64,000 bases of DNA. Source: Curtobacterium sp. PhB115 (GTDB lineage: Bacteria > Actinomycetota > Actinomycetes > Actinomycetales > Microbacteriaceae). Within the stretch, counting starts at the first letter, position 1. Each line of letters begins with the position of its first letter. Made by a program: the position numbers and the translations under genes. The notes under the pieces were generated by a model. That model made no database searches. It was given only the letters and a program-made list of their open reading frames with translations, and was not told the DNA's origin. Below, piece by piece: positions 37,101 to 45,674 of the stretch. The DNA lies in assembly GCF_003752025.1 (NCBI RefSeq), contig NZ_RJKR01000006.1, forward strand, positions 754,019 to 818,018. The letters are read 5' to 3'.

Positions 37101-38279
37101 CTACGCGACCGCGATCTCGTTGGGCACGCCCGGCAGCGCGTCGCTCGAGGCGAGGACCTTCCCGGTGGTCAGGTCGACGGCGTGCACCTTCCGCTCGGCG
37201 GGGTCGGTGACGTAGGCGATGTCGCCGGCGACCTTCACGGCGGGGTGGGCGTCCTGCCACTCGGCCGGGCCCTCCCACGCGTCGATCACGGGGAACGAGT
37301 CGAGATGCTCCCCGCTGGTCTCGTCGAAGGTGTGCAGGGCGCCGTCGTCACCGAGGACCACCGCTTCGTCGCCGGGGCCACGTGCGAGGTCGCGGAACGT
37401 GAAGCCGACGCCGTCGGGCATGTCCGCGACGGTGTACTTCCCCGACGCCGCGTCGATCAGGGCGATCTGGTCGAGCAGGTAGCCCTCGCTGTCCGGGTCG
37501 TCGTTGTAGTCGCCGACCGCGACCGACGACGTGTCCGTGGTGAACAGGTTGCCGGTGCGGCCGTACTCGGTCGGGGCGTCGAGCTTCTCGAACGCGCCGT
37601 CGGCGTAGACGAGGGCGCCGTCGGTGCAGCCGAACACCGCGACCTCACCCTGGACGGCACCTTCGCCGTGCACGTCCGGGCACGATTCGGAGCGGGTGAG
37701 CTCCTCGCCGTCGGCGTCCAGGGCTCGGACGCCACTCCGGCTCTCCTCGGTGCCGATGGTGGTGAGGAGCGTGCCGTCCTCGAGCTCGATCGCGACGCCG
37801 TGGTGCGCCGCCTCGGACTCGGTGGTCCGGACGTCGGGCAGGGCCTCGCCGTCGAGCTCGGTGTTGTCGAACGTCGTCACGTCGCCGGTGCCGTCGTCGA
37901 ACAGGGCTGTGCGGTCGCCGTGCACGACGGCGTGCCCACCGGTGTCGGCCGGGAACACCGCGTCGGTCAGGGCCGGGTCCGCCGCGGTGTCGAGCACCCG
38001 GAAGCCCTCGGGCACCGTGACGAGCACGTGGCGGCCGTCGCCGGCGGGGTTCACGCGGGTGAAGCCGTCGACGGCGTCGTCGGCCACGACCTGCAGGTCC
38101 TGGTCGAGCACGAGCAGGCCGCCGTCGTAGGTCAACGTGATGCGGGTGCTGTCGGCCTTCGGGGCCGAGGTGCTCTCGGCGTCGGCGGCGTTCGTGGCGC
38201 ATCCGGTCAGGGCCAGGGCAACGGTGCCGAGCAGCGCGGCCGGCAGTGCCGCGGCGCGGAGGGTCTTGGTTCTGGTCAT
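37101..38279 (-). CDS. AztD-like zinc metallochaperone lipoprotein (copy 1)
   Basis: A 392-residue exported lipoprotein. The signal sequence ends LALTGC near residue 27. The mature part is a beta-propeller-like series of strand repeats (GGLLVLDQDLQVV, RHVLVTVPEGFRVLD, KVHAVDLTTGKVL). The location beside a zinc ABC transporter and the resemblance to the companion at 39.2 kb point to AztD, which hands zinc to the AztC binding protein in Paracoccus (established for that system). Histidines are few (AAHHGVAIELEDG). ATG 38309, overlapping the aztC stop as TAATG, is an alternative start. Last gene of the minus-strand zinc operon. Confidence 0.75.
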   Translation of the reverse strand: MTRTKTLRAAALPAALLGTVALALTGCATNAADAESTSAPKADSTRITLTYDGGLLVLDQDLQVVADDAVDGFTRVNPAGDGRHVLVTVPEGFRVLDTAADPALTDAVFPADTGGHAVVHGDRTALFDDGTGDVTTFDNTELDGEALPDVRTTESEAAHHGVAIELEDGTLLTTIGTEESRSGVRALDADGEELTRSESCPDVHGEGAVQGEVAVFGCTDGALVYADGAFEKLDAPTEYGRTGNLFTTDTSSVAVGDYNDDPDSEGYLLDQIALIDAASGKYTVADMPDGVGFTFRDLARGPGDEAVVLGDDGALHTFDETSGEHLDSFPVIDAWEGPAEWQDAHPAVKVAGDIAYVTDPAERKVHAVDLTTGKVLASSDALPGVPNEIAVA

Positions 38280-38289
38280 GGGCAACACT

Positions 38290-38308
38290 GTACTGATTCT
38301 CATTCTCA
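38290..38308 (-). promoter_or_regulatory. Candidate Zur-type site before the first AztD-like gene
   Basis: Read on the minus strand the interval contains ATGAGA twice in tandem followed by ATC, giving TGAGAATGAGAATCA. This resembles Fur/Zur boxes but is an imperfect palindrome. It may give the last gene of the zinc operon extra control. Confidence 0.35.
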
Positions 38309-39235
38309 TTAAGAAATCGGAGCCGTCAGGCCGTCGACGATCGAGTCGGTGTTCGAGCGCATCATCCCGAGGTAGGTCGACGCGGCGCCGTCCTCGGTCA
38401 GGGACTCGGTCGCCAGCGAGCGGATCGCCACCTGCACGTCGACCTCGTCCGCCAGGACCTCGGCCAGGCGTGCTGGCTGCGAGGCGTCGGCGAAGATCGT
38501 CGGGACGCCCGCCTGCTCGATCGCGTCCGCCAGGTCACGCAGGTCGGCGGCGCTCGGGGACGCCAGGGTCGTGCCGCTCGGGATCACGGCACCCACCACC
38601 CGGAACCCGTAGCGGTCGGCGAGGTAGCCGAACACGTGGTGGTTCGTCACCAGGGCCTTGCGATCGGCAGGGATGGTGTCGAACGCGGCGGTCATGTCGT
38701 CGTCGAGGGCTGTGAGTCGGTCGGTGAACGCCTCGGTGCCGGGAGCGTCGATGCCGACGGCGTCCAGCTCGTCGTCGAGGGCCTCGACCACGTCGACCAT
38801 GCGCGCGGGGTCCGTCCAGAAGTGCGGATCGGGACCGCTGTCGTCGTCGGTGGTCCACTCCAGGGCGTCGATCGCGTCCCCGGCGGTGAAGACGGCCACG
38901 CCGTCGTCGGCCGCCGCGCGGACGTGGTGGGCCACGCCTTCCTCGAGCCCGAGGCCGTTCTCGACCACCAGGTCTGCGCTCCGGAGTCGCGCCGCCTGCT
39001 GCGCGGACACCTCGAACGAGTGCGGGTCTCCGCCAGGGGGCATGAGCACCATGACGTCGACGTCGTCGCCGACGACCTCGGCCACGACGTCGCCCAGGAT
39101 GTTCGTCGTCACGGCGACGAGTGGACGGTCCGACCCGGTCGTGGTGCAGCCGGCTGTCGTGACGGCGAGCGCTGCGACGACGAGGGCCGCTGCCACCACC
39201 CGCGCGGTGTGCCGGACGGGCGTGCTCCCGCTCAC
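38309..39235 (-). CDS. aztC: Zinc ABC transporter substrate-binding lipoprotein (AztC/ZnuA-like, cluster A-I)
   Basis: A 308-residue metal-binding lipoprotein; the lipobox is VTTAGC near residue 30. Ligands expected for the cluster A-I fold are visible: His in GGDPHSFEVSAQQ, His in GPDPHFWTDPARM, His in VTNHHVFGYLADRYG and Asp in PTIFADASQPARL. It lacks the long histidine-rich loop of ZnuA, a feature of AztC-type proteins that rely on the AztD chaperone (family knowledge). GTG 39235 overlaps the stop of the second AztD-like gene by GTGA. It delivers zinc (or manganese, less likely) to the AztB permease. Confidence 0.88.
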   Translation of the reverse strand: MSGSTPVRHTARVVAAALVVAALAVTTAGCTTTGSDRPLVAVTTNILGDVVAEVVGDDVDVMVLMPPGGDPHSFEVSAQQAARLRSADLVVENGLGLEEGVAHHVRAAADDGVAVFTAGDAIDALEWTTDDDSGPDPHFWTDPARMVDVVEALDDELDAVGIDAPGTEAFTDRLTALDDDMTAAFDTIPADRKALVTNHHVFGYLADRYGFRVVGAVIPSGTTLASPSAADLRDLADAIEQAGVPTIFADASQPARLAEVLADEVDVQVAIRSLATESLTEDGAASTYLGMMRSNTDSIVDGLTAPIS

Positions 39236-40470
39236 CGTCCCACCTCGGCGAACGCGACGGGCCCGAACGGGAGCGCGACGGTCCGGGCCACGCGGGCGCC
39301 GTCCGCGAAGTCCACCTCGTGGACGACGGCGGCCGTCGGGTCGGCCACGTAGGCGCGCTGCGCGTCGAGCTGCAGCAGCGGCGCGGTGTCGCTGTCGTTG
39401 GCGACCAGGGGTTCGGTCGTCGCGACGGCGCCGGTCGATGCGGTCACCACGACCACCCGGCCGGCGTCGTCGACCCCGACCACGTGCTCGTCCTGGTCGT
39501 CGACGGCGACCACCGCACGCAGCGGCCGTTCGCTCGGCACGTGCTGCCAGGAGCCCCGTCGGACGTCGAGCAACCAGAAGCCGGTGTCGCCCGCGAGTCC
39601 GGCGACCGTGGGGCGGCCGGCCCGCGCGGCGAAGGCGGTCGGACGCTCGGCGTCGTCCGGCAGTTCGACGAACGAGGTCGCACCGGCATCGTCGACGACG
39701 ACCGCTCCGTCGGCGCAGCCCACCACGGCGCCGGCGCGGGTGACGATCCCACCAGCGGGGTCGGTGCAAGCCCGTCCGGCGCGGGTCGACCCGGTCGGCT
39801 CGGTCGACCCGGTCGACCCGGTCTGCTCTCCGTCGGCATCGAGGACGCGGACGGTGTCGCCCGCGGCGGCCACCAGGTGCTCGCCGAGCGGCAGCAGCAC
39901 GGTCGCGTCGAGTCGTGCGGTCTCGTCGAGCTCGCCCTGCCCGAGCGCCGCGCGGTCGAGCACCACCGCCTCGCCGCGCTCCGGCCAGGCGATCGTGGTC
40001 ATCGTCTCCGACGAGTGCACCTGGACCGGACCGCCTCCCTCGAGCGTCCCGACGATGCGCGGCTCGGCGGCGTAGTAGTGCGTGTGGTCACCGTGGTCGA
40101 CGGTCCAGGAGCCCCCGTCGACGACCGTGGTGCGGTCGCCGTCGCTCGTCACCAGGAACCGACCGTCGGTCGCGGAGTGCTCGGCTGCGCCGACGCGCTC
40201 CAGGTCGGTCGTCTCGCCGGTGAGCAGGTCGTGCAGCGCTGTCTCGCCGGTCGCGGAGACGGCCAGGAGGCCCAGCTGGGGTTCCTGGGACTCGGTCGCG
40301 CCCGCCACCCAGCCGTGCGGGGCCGCGGTCGCGTTGGCGTCGTCGGCCGGCGGTGTCGACGCGGTGGAGCACGCTGTGGCCGTCAGCGCGAGGCCGGTCG
40401 TCAGGCCCAGGGTTCCCAGGAGTCGCGGGAGTCGTGTGCGTGGGCGGTCGGTGGTCGGGTCGTGGTTCAT
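39232..40470 (-). CDS. aztD: AztD-like zinc metallochaperone lipoprotein (copy 2)
   Basis: A 412-residue exported protein; the signal sequence ends near ALTATACSTAS, giving a lipoprotein cysteine near residue 34. Propeller-type strands follow. The segment VDHGDHTHYYAAEPRIVG carries closely spaced histidines and an aspartate, a good zinc site and the mark of AztD, which copy 1 lacks. A short Gly-Ser-Thr stretch (GSTGSTEPTGSTRAG) from repeated GGTCGACCCG units interrupts the middle. It overlaps aztB (ATGA) and aztC (GTGA). Having two AztD-like proteins in one zinc operon is unusual. Confidence 0.8.
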   Translation of the reverse strand: MNHDPTTDRPRTRLPRLLGTLGLTTGLALTATACSTASTPPADDANATAAPHGWVAGATESQEPQLGLLAVSATGETALHDLLTGETTDLERVGAAEHSATDGRFLVTSDGDRTTVVDGGSWTVDHGDHTHYYAAEPRIVGTLEGGGPVQVHSSETMTTIAWPERGEAVVLDRAALGQGELDETARLDATVLLPLGEHLVAAAGDTVRVLDADGEQTGSTGSTEPTGSTRAGRACTDPAGGIVTRAGAVVGCADGAVVVDDAGATSFVELPDDAERPTAFAARAGRPTVAGLAGDTGFWLLDVRRGSWQHVPSERPLRAVVAVDDQDEHVVGVDDAGRVVVVTASTGAVATTEPLVANDSDTAPLLQLDAQRAYVADPTAAVVHEVDFADGARVARTVALPFGPVAFAEVGR

Positions 40471-41345
40471 GGTGCCTCTCGTGCTGGTGCTCGGACGGGG
40501 TGTTCGACGGGCCTGGTGGTCGCGCGCGCGGTGCTGCGTGCGATGGCTGCCAGCCCGTGGGACAGGGCGACCCCGGCGACGGCGACGGCCGCGATGCTGG
40601 CGCCGGCGGCGGTGCCGGCGTGCCACGAGACGAGCAGGCCGACCAGGACGGCGACGACACCGAGCACCGCGCCGAGGAGCATCGTCGAGGCCACGTGCTT
40701 CGTCCAGGCGCGGGCCGCGGCGGCGGGCGTGAGCAGCAGCCCGACGACCAGCAGGGTGCCGACGGCACGGTACGAGGCGACGACGGCGAGGGTGACCAGG
40801 CCGATGAGGACCACCTCGGCGAGCCGGGGATGCAGGCCGAGCGTCGCGGCCTTGCGGACGTCGAAGGCCAGTGCCGTGAACGGCCGGTGGAACACGGCTG
40901 CGACGAGCAGGGCGACGGCGACCGCGATCGCCAGGCCGACGAGGTCGGTGCGGGTGACGGCCAGCACGTCGCCGAACAGGATCGCGGTGACGTCGGTGGC
41001 GAAGGACCGCGATGCCGACACGATGATGACCCCGAGCGCGAGCATCCCGACGAAGAGCAGCCCGATCGAGGTGTCGTACGACAAGCCACCGCGTCGTCGG
41101 AGCGCCCCGACGCCGAACACCATCACGCCGGCGCTCACGGCGGCGCCGAGCACTGCGGGCACGCCGGTGAGCGCTGCGATCGCGACGCCGGGCAGCATGC
41201 CGTGCGACAGTGCCTCGCCCAGGAACGCCATCCCACGCACGAGCACCCACGTCCCGACGACGGCGCACAGCACCGCGGCCAGGGCGCCACCGGTCAGGGC
41301 ACGCACCATGAAGTCGACGGTGAAGGGGTCGGTCAGCCAGGTCAC
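40467..41345 (-). CDS. aztB: Zinc ABC transporter permease (AztB/ZnuB-like)
   Basis: A 292-residue ABC-3 family permease with eight to nine membrane segments: WVLVRGMAFLGEALSHGMLPGVAIA near residue 32 and the coupling-helix region AFDVRKAATLGLHPRLAEVVLIG near 165 are diagnostic for ZnuB/MntB/AztB. LVVGLLLTPAAAARAW is the conserved later segment. First gene of the minus-strand zinc operon, starting at GTG 41345 only 50 bases from the divergent ATPase gene. The shared gap carries a Zur-like element. Confidence 0.9.
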   Translation of the reverse strand: MTWLTDPFTVDFMVRALTGGALAAVLCAVVGTWVLVRGMAFLGEALSHGMLPGVAIAALTGVPAVLGAAVSAGVMVFGVGALRRRGGLSYDTSIGLLFVGMLALGVIIVSASRSFATDVTAILFGDVLAVTRTDLVGLAIAVAVALLVAAVFHRPFTALAFDVRKAATLGLHPRLAEVVLIGLVTLAVVASYRAVGTLLVVGLLLTPAAAARAWTKHVASTMLLGAVLGVVAVLVGLLVSWHAGTAAGASIAAVAVAGVALSHGLAAIARSTARATTRPVEHPVRAPAREAP

Positions 41346-41361
41346 GATCCAGGACGCTACA

Positions 41362-41386
41362 TGAAAACGACTATCGATACTGATAG
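41362..41386. promoter_or_regulatory. Candidate Zur operator in the divergent zinc transporter promoter
   Basis: TGAAAACGACTATCG (41362-41376) has the left half TGAAAACGA of the actinobacterial Zur box (TGAAAACG-type, palindromic). An overlapping inverted pair CTATC/GATAG follows (41371-41386). The patch is AT-rich and lies between the two divergent starts, so one bound Zur would control both units. Confidence 0.55.
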
Positions 41387-41395
41387 CGTGTTCAG

Positions 41396-42028
41396 GTGCC
41401 AGCGACCGATCCGATGCCCGCCGTCCGCCTCGAGCAGGTGAGCGCCCTGCGCGGGGAGCGGACCGTCCTCGACGGCCTCGACGCGGCCTTCCCGGCCGGC
41501 CGGGTCACCGCGCTGACCGGACCCAACGGATCCGGCAAGTCGACGCTGCTCGACGTGGTGGCGGGCGTGCTGCGGCCGACCGCCGGGCGCATCACGGGCC
41601 TCCCGTCAAGCGGCGTCGCCCACGTGAGCCAGTCCGTCCCGCCGACCACACTCCCGCTCACGGTCCGCGCGGCCGTCACGATGGGCCGGTGGCGTCACCG
41701 GGCCTGGTGGCGACCGCTCGGACGCGACGACCGCGCCGTCGTCGACGCGCAGCTCGAGCGGATGGCGATCGCCGAACTGGCCGACCGCCCGCTCGACGCG
41801 TTGTCCGGCGGCCAACGGCAGCGCACCCTCGTGGCACTCGGGCTGGCGCAGCGGGCGCGCGTGCTGCTCGTCGACGAACCGACGGCCGGCGTCGACGCGG
41901 CGTCCGCTGCGCTCGTGGTGGCGGTGCTCGCCGCCGAGGCTGCCGACGGCGTGGTGGTCGTGCACGCCGCACACGATCCGGTGGCGATCACCGCAGCCGA
42001 CGCCGTGGTCACGCTCCCCGCGCCCTGA
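41396..42028 (+). CDS. aztA: Zinc ABC transporter ATP-binding protein (AztA-like)
   Basis: A 210-residue small ATPase: Walker A LTGPNGSGKST, signature LDALSGGQRQRTLVALGL, Walker B VLLVDEPTAGVD and H-loop VVVHAAHDPVAI. The order and the MGRWRHRAWWRPLG insert fit metal-type ABC subunits. GTG 41396 has no clear ribosome binding site; the transcript may be leaderless. It energises the AztB permease encoded divergently. The gene stands alone, ending 15 bases before the convergent MFS exporter. Confidence 0.9.
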   Translation: MPATDPMPAVRLEQVSALRGERTVLDGLDAAFPAGRVTALTGPNGSGKSTLLDVVAGVLRPTAGRITGLPSSGVAHVSQSVPPTTLPLTVRAAVTMGRWRHRAWWRPLGRDDRAVVDAQLERMAIAELADRPLDALSGGQRQRTLVALGLAQRARVLLVDEPTAGVDAASAALVVAVLAAEAADGVVVVHAAHDPVAITAADAVVTLPAP

Positions 42029-42043
42029 CGGCGCGGGTGGCGA

Positions 42044-43285
42044 TCAGGGGCAGGCGACGGCGACGGAACCCGTCGAGGTCGGCACCGGCACCGGTGCCGG
42101 AGCCTCGTCGGCGACCGGCACCGCGCTCGAGCGGCGCAGCCCGAGGGAGACGAGCACGATCGCACCCACGACGGCGACCCCTCCGGACAACCAGAAGTCC
42201 GCAGCGAGACCGAACGACGACACCGCTGTGCCGCCGAGCACCGACCCCGCGGCGATCGCGAGCTGGATGGTCGTGACGAACAGCGCGAGCCCGGTCTCGG
42301 ACCCGGCGGGCGAGGCCGTGGACATCCACGTCTGCATGCCGAGCGGCAACGCGCCCCAGACCAGCCCCCACACCACGAGCAGCACGAACACCCCGACGAC
42401 GGAGTGCGCGAGCAGGGGGAGCAGGACCACGGCGACCGCGAGGGCGACCTTGGACACGCTGATCGTCCCGAGCACGCTCCGTCCCAGGGTGAAGCCGGCG
42501 GCGAAGTTCCCGACGATCCCCGCGACGCCGAACACCAGGAGCGCGAGCGTGACGGTGTCCGGGCCGACCCCGACCAGGTCCTGCAGGTACGGCGCGATGT
42601 ACGTGTACGCGGCGAACTGTGCGGCGAACAGGAACGCGGCGGCGATCAGGCCGACACGGGCACGGGGGACGCGGAGCAGCGAGCCGAGCGTCGCGAACCG
42701 GACCTGCTGCTGCGCGGGGATGCGCGGCAGCATCGCGAGCTGCAGGACGAGCGCGACCAGGCCGAGCACGCCGCCGATGACGAACGCGAGCCGCCAGGTG
42801 GCGAGCGACGACACGAGGGCGCCGAGCGGCAGGCTCACGACCGTCGCGACCGAGACGCCGGCGGTGATGAGCGAGGTCGCCCGGATCGTGGCGGCCGGCC
42901 GGACCAGTCGACCGGCGATGCCGGCGCCGATCGCCCAGAACCCGCCGATGCCGACGCCCAGGAGCATGCGCGCCACGAGCAGCACACCGAACGAGGGCGC
43001 GATCGCCGCGAGCCCGTCCGCCAGCACGAGCAGCACGGTCAACGACACGAGCACGACACGGCGGTCCACGCGCGAGGTCAGGACCGTGACGACCGGCGCC
43101 GCGACGGCACCGACGAGCCCGGTGGCGACGACCATGAGCCCGGCCGTGCCGATCCCGACGTCGAGGTCGGCGGCGATGGCGGGCAGGAGCCCGATCGGCA
43201 GGAACTCGGAGAGCACGAGGACGAAGGATCCGAGTGCGACGGACGTGACACCGAGCCACCCGCGGCGCTCTGCTGACGAGGTCAT
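42044..43285 (-). CDS. MFS transporter, drug/metabolite efflux type (Cmx/AraJ-like)
   Basis: A 413-residue major facilitator of the DHA1 group with 12 membrane segments. GSFVLVLSEFLPIGLLPAIAADL is the typical first segment of the chloramphenicol/arabinose efflux (AraJ/CmlR) subfamily, and VVTVLTSRVDRRVVLVSLT is the antiporter loop motif A. GTAGLMVVATGLVGAVAAPVV follows. The C-terminus is a low-complexity Pro/Val tail. Substrate unknown. It is convergent with aztA and separated from CutC by 86 bases with no hairpin. Confidence 0.87.
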   Translation of the reverse strand: MTSSAERRGWLGVTSVALGSFVLVLSEFLPIGLLPAIAADLDVGIGTAGLMVVATGLVGAVAAPVVTVLTSRVDRRVVLVSLTVLLVLADGLAAIAPSFGVLLVARMLLGVGIGGFWAIGAGIAGRLVRPAATIRATSLITAGVSVATVVSLPLGALVSSLATWRLAFVIGGVLGLVALVLQLAMLPRIPAQQQVRFATLGSLLRVPRARVGLIAAAFLFAAQFAAYTYIAPYLQDLVGVGPDTVTLALLVFGVAGIVGNFAAGFTLGRSVLGTISVSKVALAVAVVLLPLLAHSVVGVFVLLVVWGLVWGALPLGMQTWMSTASPAGSETGLALFVTTIQLAIAAGSVLGGTAVSSFGLAADFWLSGGVAVVGAIVLVSLGLRRSSAVPVADEAPAPVPVPTSTGSVAVACP

Positions 43286-43371
43286 GGGTTCGTCAAGCAG
43301 CGCCGGTCGCGGGCCATTCCCGCGTGTCGTGTCGTTCCTCGCCGGGCGTCGCGGCTGACGCGGGTTCGGTG

Positions 43372-44112
43372 TCAGGCGTCGAGGGCGCGTCGGGCGGCCG
43401 CCACGACCTCGGCATCGGTCACGAAGTGCGCCGAACCGTCGTCGGCGCCGCCCATCGGGACCCCCGCGTGGGCGCTGTCCGGCGCCGCACGCTTCGCCGA
43501 CAGGTGCACGGCGGCGGCGCCGGTCGCGACGAGCGCCGGGACGTCGGCCGGGGTGACGCCGGCACCGGCCATGACCTGCACGGGCCCGGCGGCGTCGACC
43601 ATCCGGGCGATCGTGGCAGCGCCGGCTCCCGCGGTGGGGGCACCGCCGGACGTCAGCACGCGGGTGAACCCGAGCGCGGCGAGCGTGGCTGCTGCGGCGA
43701 CGGGGTCCACCGCGTGGTCGATCGCCCGGTGCAGGGTGATCTCGGCGGTCGTGCTGACCGAGCGGGCGGCGTCGACGAAGCGGCGCAGGGCGTCCTCGTC
43801 GAGGGTCCGGTCCGGGCGCAGGGCACCGACGACGACGCCGGCGGCACCGGAGCGCAGGACCGTCCGGACCTCGCGCACCATGAGCTCGACCTCGTCGGGG
43901 GTGTGCACGAACCCGCCGGGGCGACACCGGACCAGCGCGTGCGCGGGGATCCCGGTCTCGTGGGTCGTCTCGACCAGGGCCTGCGACGGGGTCAGCCCGC
44001 CGAGCTCGAGCCCGACGCAGAGCTCGACCCGGTCGGCCCCGCCGTCCCGTGCGACGACCGCACCCTGCGGCGAGGTGACCGCGATCTCGAGTGCAACGGG
44101 CGAAGGGGTCAT
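43372..44112 (-). CDS. cutC: CutC family protein (copper homeostasis protein by name)
   Basis: A 246-residue TIM-barrel protein: ALEIAVTSPQGAVVARDGGADRVELCVGLELGGLTPS, VRCRPGGFVHTPDE, GVVVGALRPDRTLDEDAL, ITLHRAIDHAVDP and VQVMAGAGVTPADV are all CutC signatures. Despite the name, the biochemical role of bacterial CutC is unsettled. The start overlaps the M81 peptidase stop by ATGA. Such CutC genes often travel with sugar or peptide catabolic genes, and this context fits that better than copper handling (inference). Confidence 0.9.
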   Translation of the reverse strand: MTPSPVALEIAVTSPQGAVVARDGGADRVELCVGLELGGLTPSQALVETTHETGIPAHALVRCRPGGFVHTPDEVELMVREVRTVLRSGAAGVVVGALRPDRTLDEDALRRFVDAARSVSTTAEITLHRAIDHAVDPVAAAATLAALGFTRVLTSGGAPTAGAGAATIARMVDAAGPVQVMAGAGVTPADVPALVATGAAAVHLSAKRAAPDSAHAGVPMGGADDGSAHFVTDAEVVAAARRALDA

Positions 44113-45674
44113 GCAGAGGCTCCGAGTGGCTGGTCCGAGGCCGGGATGATCCTGGCGGTCAGGTCCGGGGCCTCGGGGAACACTCGATCGTAGGGGAACA
44201 TCGGCCGCTCGATCCGGTGGTGCCCGAGTCGCAGGAGGTCCTGGTCGACACCGCCGGGTGTCAGGGCGAGCATCCAGTCGGCCGCCATGTCGAACAGCTC
44301 CGGTTCGAGGTACCCGATCTTCACGATGACGATGTCGGCCTGCCGCGGTGCCAGGTCGAGATCGGTGAAGTCGTGCTCGTGGTGGTACGGCTTGCGGAGC
44401 TTCGTCAGGATGGCGAAGACGCTGCCGACCTGGAGCACGACCTCGGTCTCGGCGTCACGGTCGCCGTGCTTGATCGCGTGCACGCGGCCCGTCATGGTGA
44501 TCGGGCCCGCGTGGACGGAGTCGACCGACGCACCGGCGGTCACGGTGATCGTCGCGCCGACGCCGGCTTCGACCGCCGCGGCGACGGCGGCCGCTCCGGG
44601 GACGCTGGCGTAGATCACGGTGGGGCCGTCGGCGCTGGCGAACGCCGGGTTCGCGAGCACCTGCGTCAGGCCCCAGGTCATGTCGCCGGAGCCGCCCGCG
44701 GTCGGGTTGTCGCCCGAGTCGGAGATGAAGTACGGCTTCGCGGCACCCGGGGCGAGCGCGGCGGCGAGGCACTCGTCGAACGAGCCGGTCGGCGCCACGA
44801 ACACGAAGTCCTCGCGGGCATCCCAGAACGCTCGGGCCAGTCGCTCGGCGCCGGCGGCCACGGCGGCCTGGTCCCACCCGGTCACGACGGTGACGGCCTG
44901 GTCGCGGGGCTGGTCGGCCCACGCGTACCCGACCCAGATCGCGGCGTCGAGCACACCATCGGTCTGCTCGACGAGCGGCACCTGCCCGTACAGCGAGGCG
45001 GCGGGTTCGATGCGGGTCGAGGTCTGCTCGCCGGGGAGCAGGACGGGGATCGGGATCCACGCCTTCACGGGGCGCTGCGCGCCGACCGGCCGGGTGGTGA
45101 GCACGTCGACCAGGTTGCGCACGGCGCGCTCCTTCGTCTCCATGGCGTCCTCGTGCGGGGCCATCCGGTAGCAGGTGACGAGGTCGACCTGGTGGGCGAG
45201 TTCGCGCGTGACGTTGCCGTGCAGGTCCATCGACGCGGACACGATGACGTCCGGACCGATCACCGCACGGATCCGGCCGAGCAGGTCCGACTCGGCGTCG
45301 TCCAGCCCCTCGACGACCATGGCCCCGTGGATGTCGTACCAGAGGCCGTCGACGTGCTCAGCCTCGACGATCGCGGTCAGGCGGTCGACGATCTCCGCGG
45401 CGAGCGACTCGTACGAGTCGCGGTCCACGATGCCGCCGGGCAGGGCGTGCCCGATGAGTGCTCCGCGGAAGTCCGCCGCGTCCGACATCGCGGACAGGAA
45501 CGGGTACCGCGCCACGACCTCGTCGCCACGGTCCGGGTGGAACGCCGGTGCGTGGGTGCGGGTGGGGGTGAAGGTCGACGTCTCGATGGCCAGTCCGGCG
45601 ATGGCGACGACCGGACGGCGGGCACCGGCGGGGTCGGCGGGGACGGCGGGGGTGGCGGGCACGGTGTCAGACAC
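44109..45674 (-). CDS. M81 family metallopeptidase (MlrC-like)
   Basis: A 521-residue protein. The N-terminal DUF1485 half begins VVAIAGLAIETSTFTPTRT and holds the metal-type motifs LWYDIHGAMVVEG and VSASMDLHGNVT. The C-terminal MlrC half includes YFISDSGDNPTAGGSGDMTWGL and IVIVKIGYLEPELFDMAADW. MlrC of sphingomonads cleaves linearised microcystin tetrapeptide (established), but natural substrates of most members are unknown. GTG 45674 has AGGAG seven bases upstream and overlaps the ROK repressor stop by eight bases. Operon partner of CutC, divergent from a peptide ABC transporter: probably hydrolyses the imported compound. Confidence 0.87.
   Translation of the reverse strand: MSDTVPATPAVPADPAGARRPVVAIAGLAIETSTFTPTRTHAPAFHPDRGDEVVARYPFLSAMSDAADFRGALIGHALPGGIVDRDSYESLAAEIVDRLTAIVEAEHVDGLWYDIHGAMVVEGLDDAESDLLGRIRAVIGPDVIVSASMDLHGNVTRELAHQVDLVTCYRMAPHEDAMETKERAVRNLVDVLTTRPVGAQRPVKAWIPIPVLLPGEQTSTRIEPAASLYGQVPLVEQTDGVLDAAIWVGYAWADQPRDQAVTVVTGWDQAAVAAGAERLARAFWDAREDFVFVAPTGSFDECLAAALAPGAAKPYFISDSGDNPTAGGSGDMTWGLTQVLANPAFASADGPTVIYASVPGAAAVAAAVEAGVGATITVTAGASVDSVHAGPITMTGRVHAIKHGDRDAETEVVLQVGSVFAILTKLRKPYHHEHDFTDLDLAPRQADIVIVKIGYLEPELFDMAADWMLALTPGGVDQDLLRLGHHRIERPMFPYDRVFPEAPDLTARIIPASDQPLGASA

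Noticed and set aside
43372..44112. Copper homeostasis role for CutC
   Set aside because: No copper sensor or transporter is nearby and the operon is peptide/sugar related; the name is historical.
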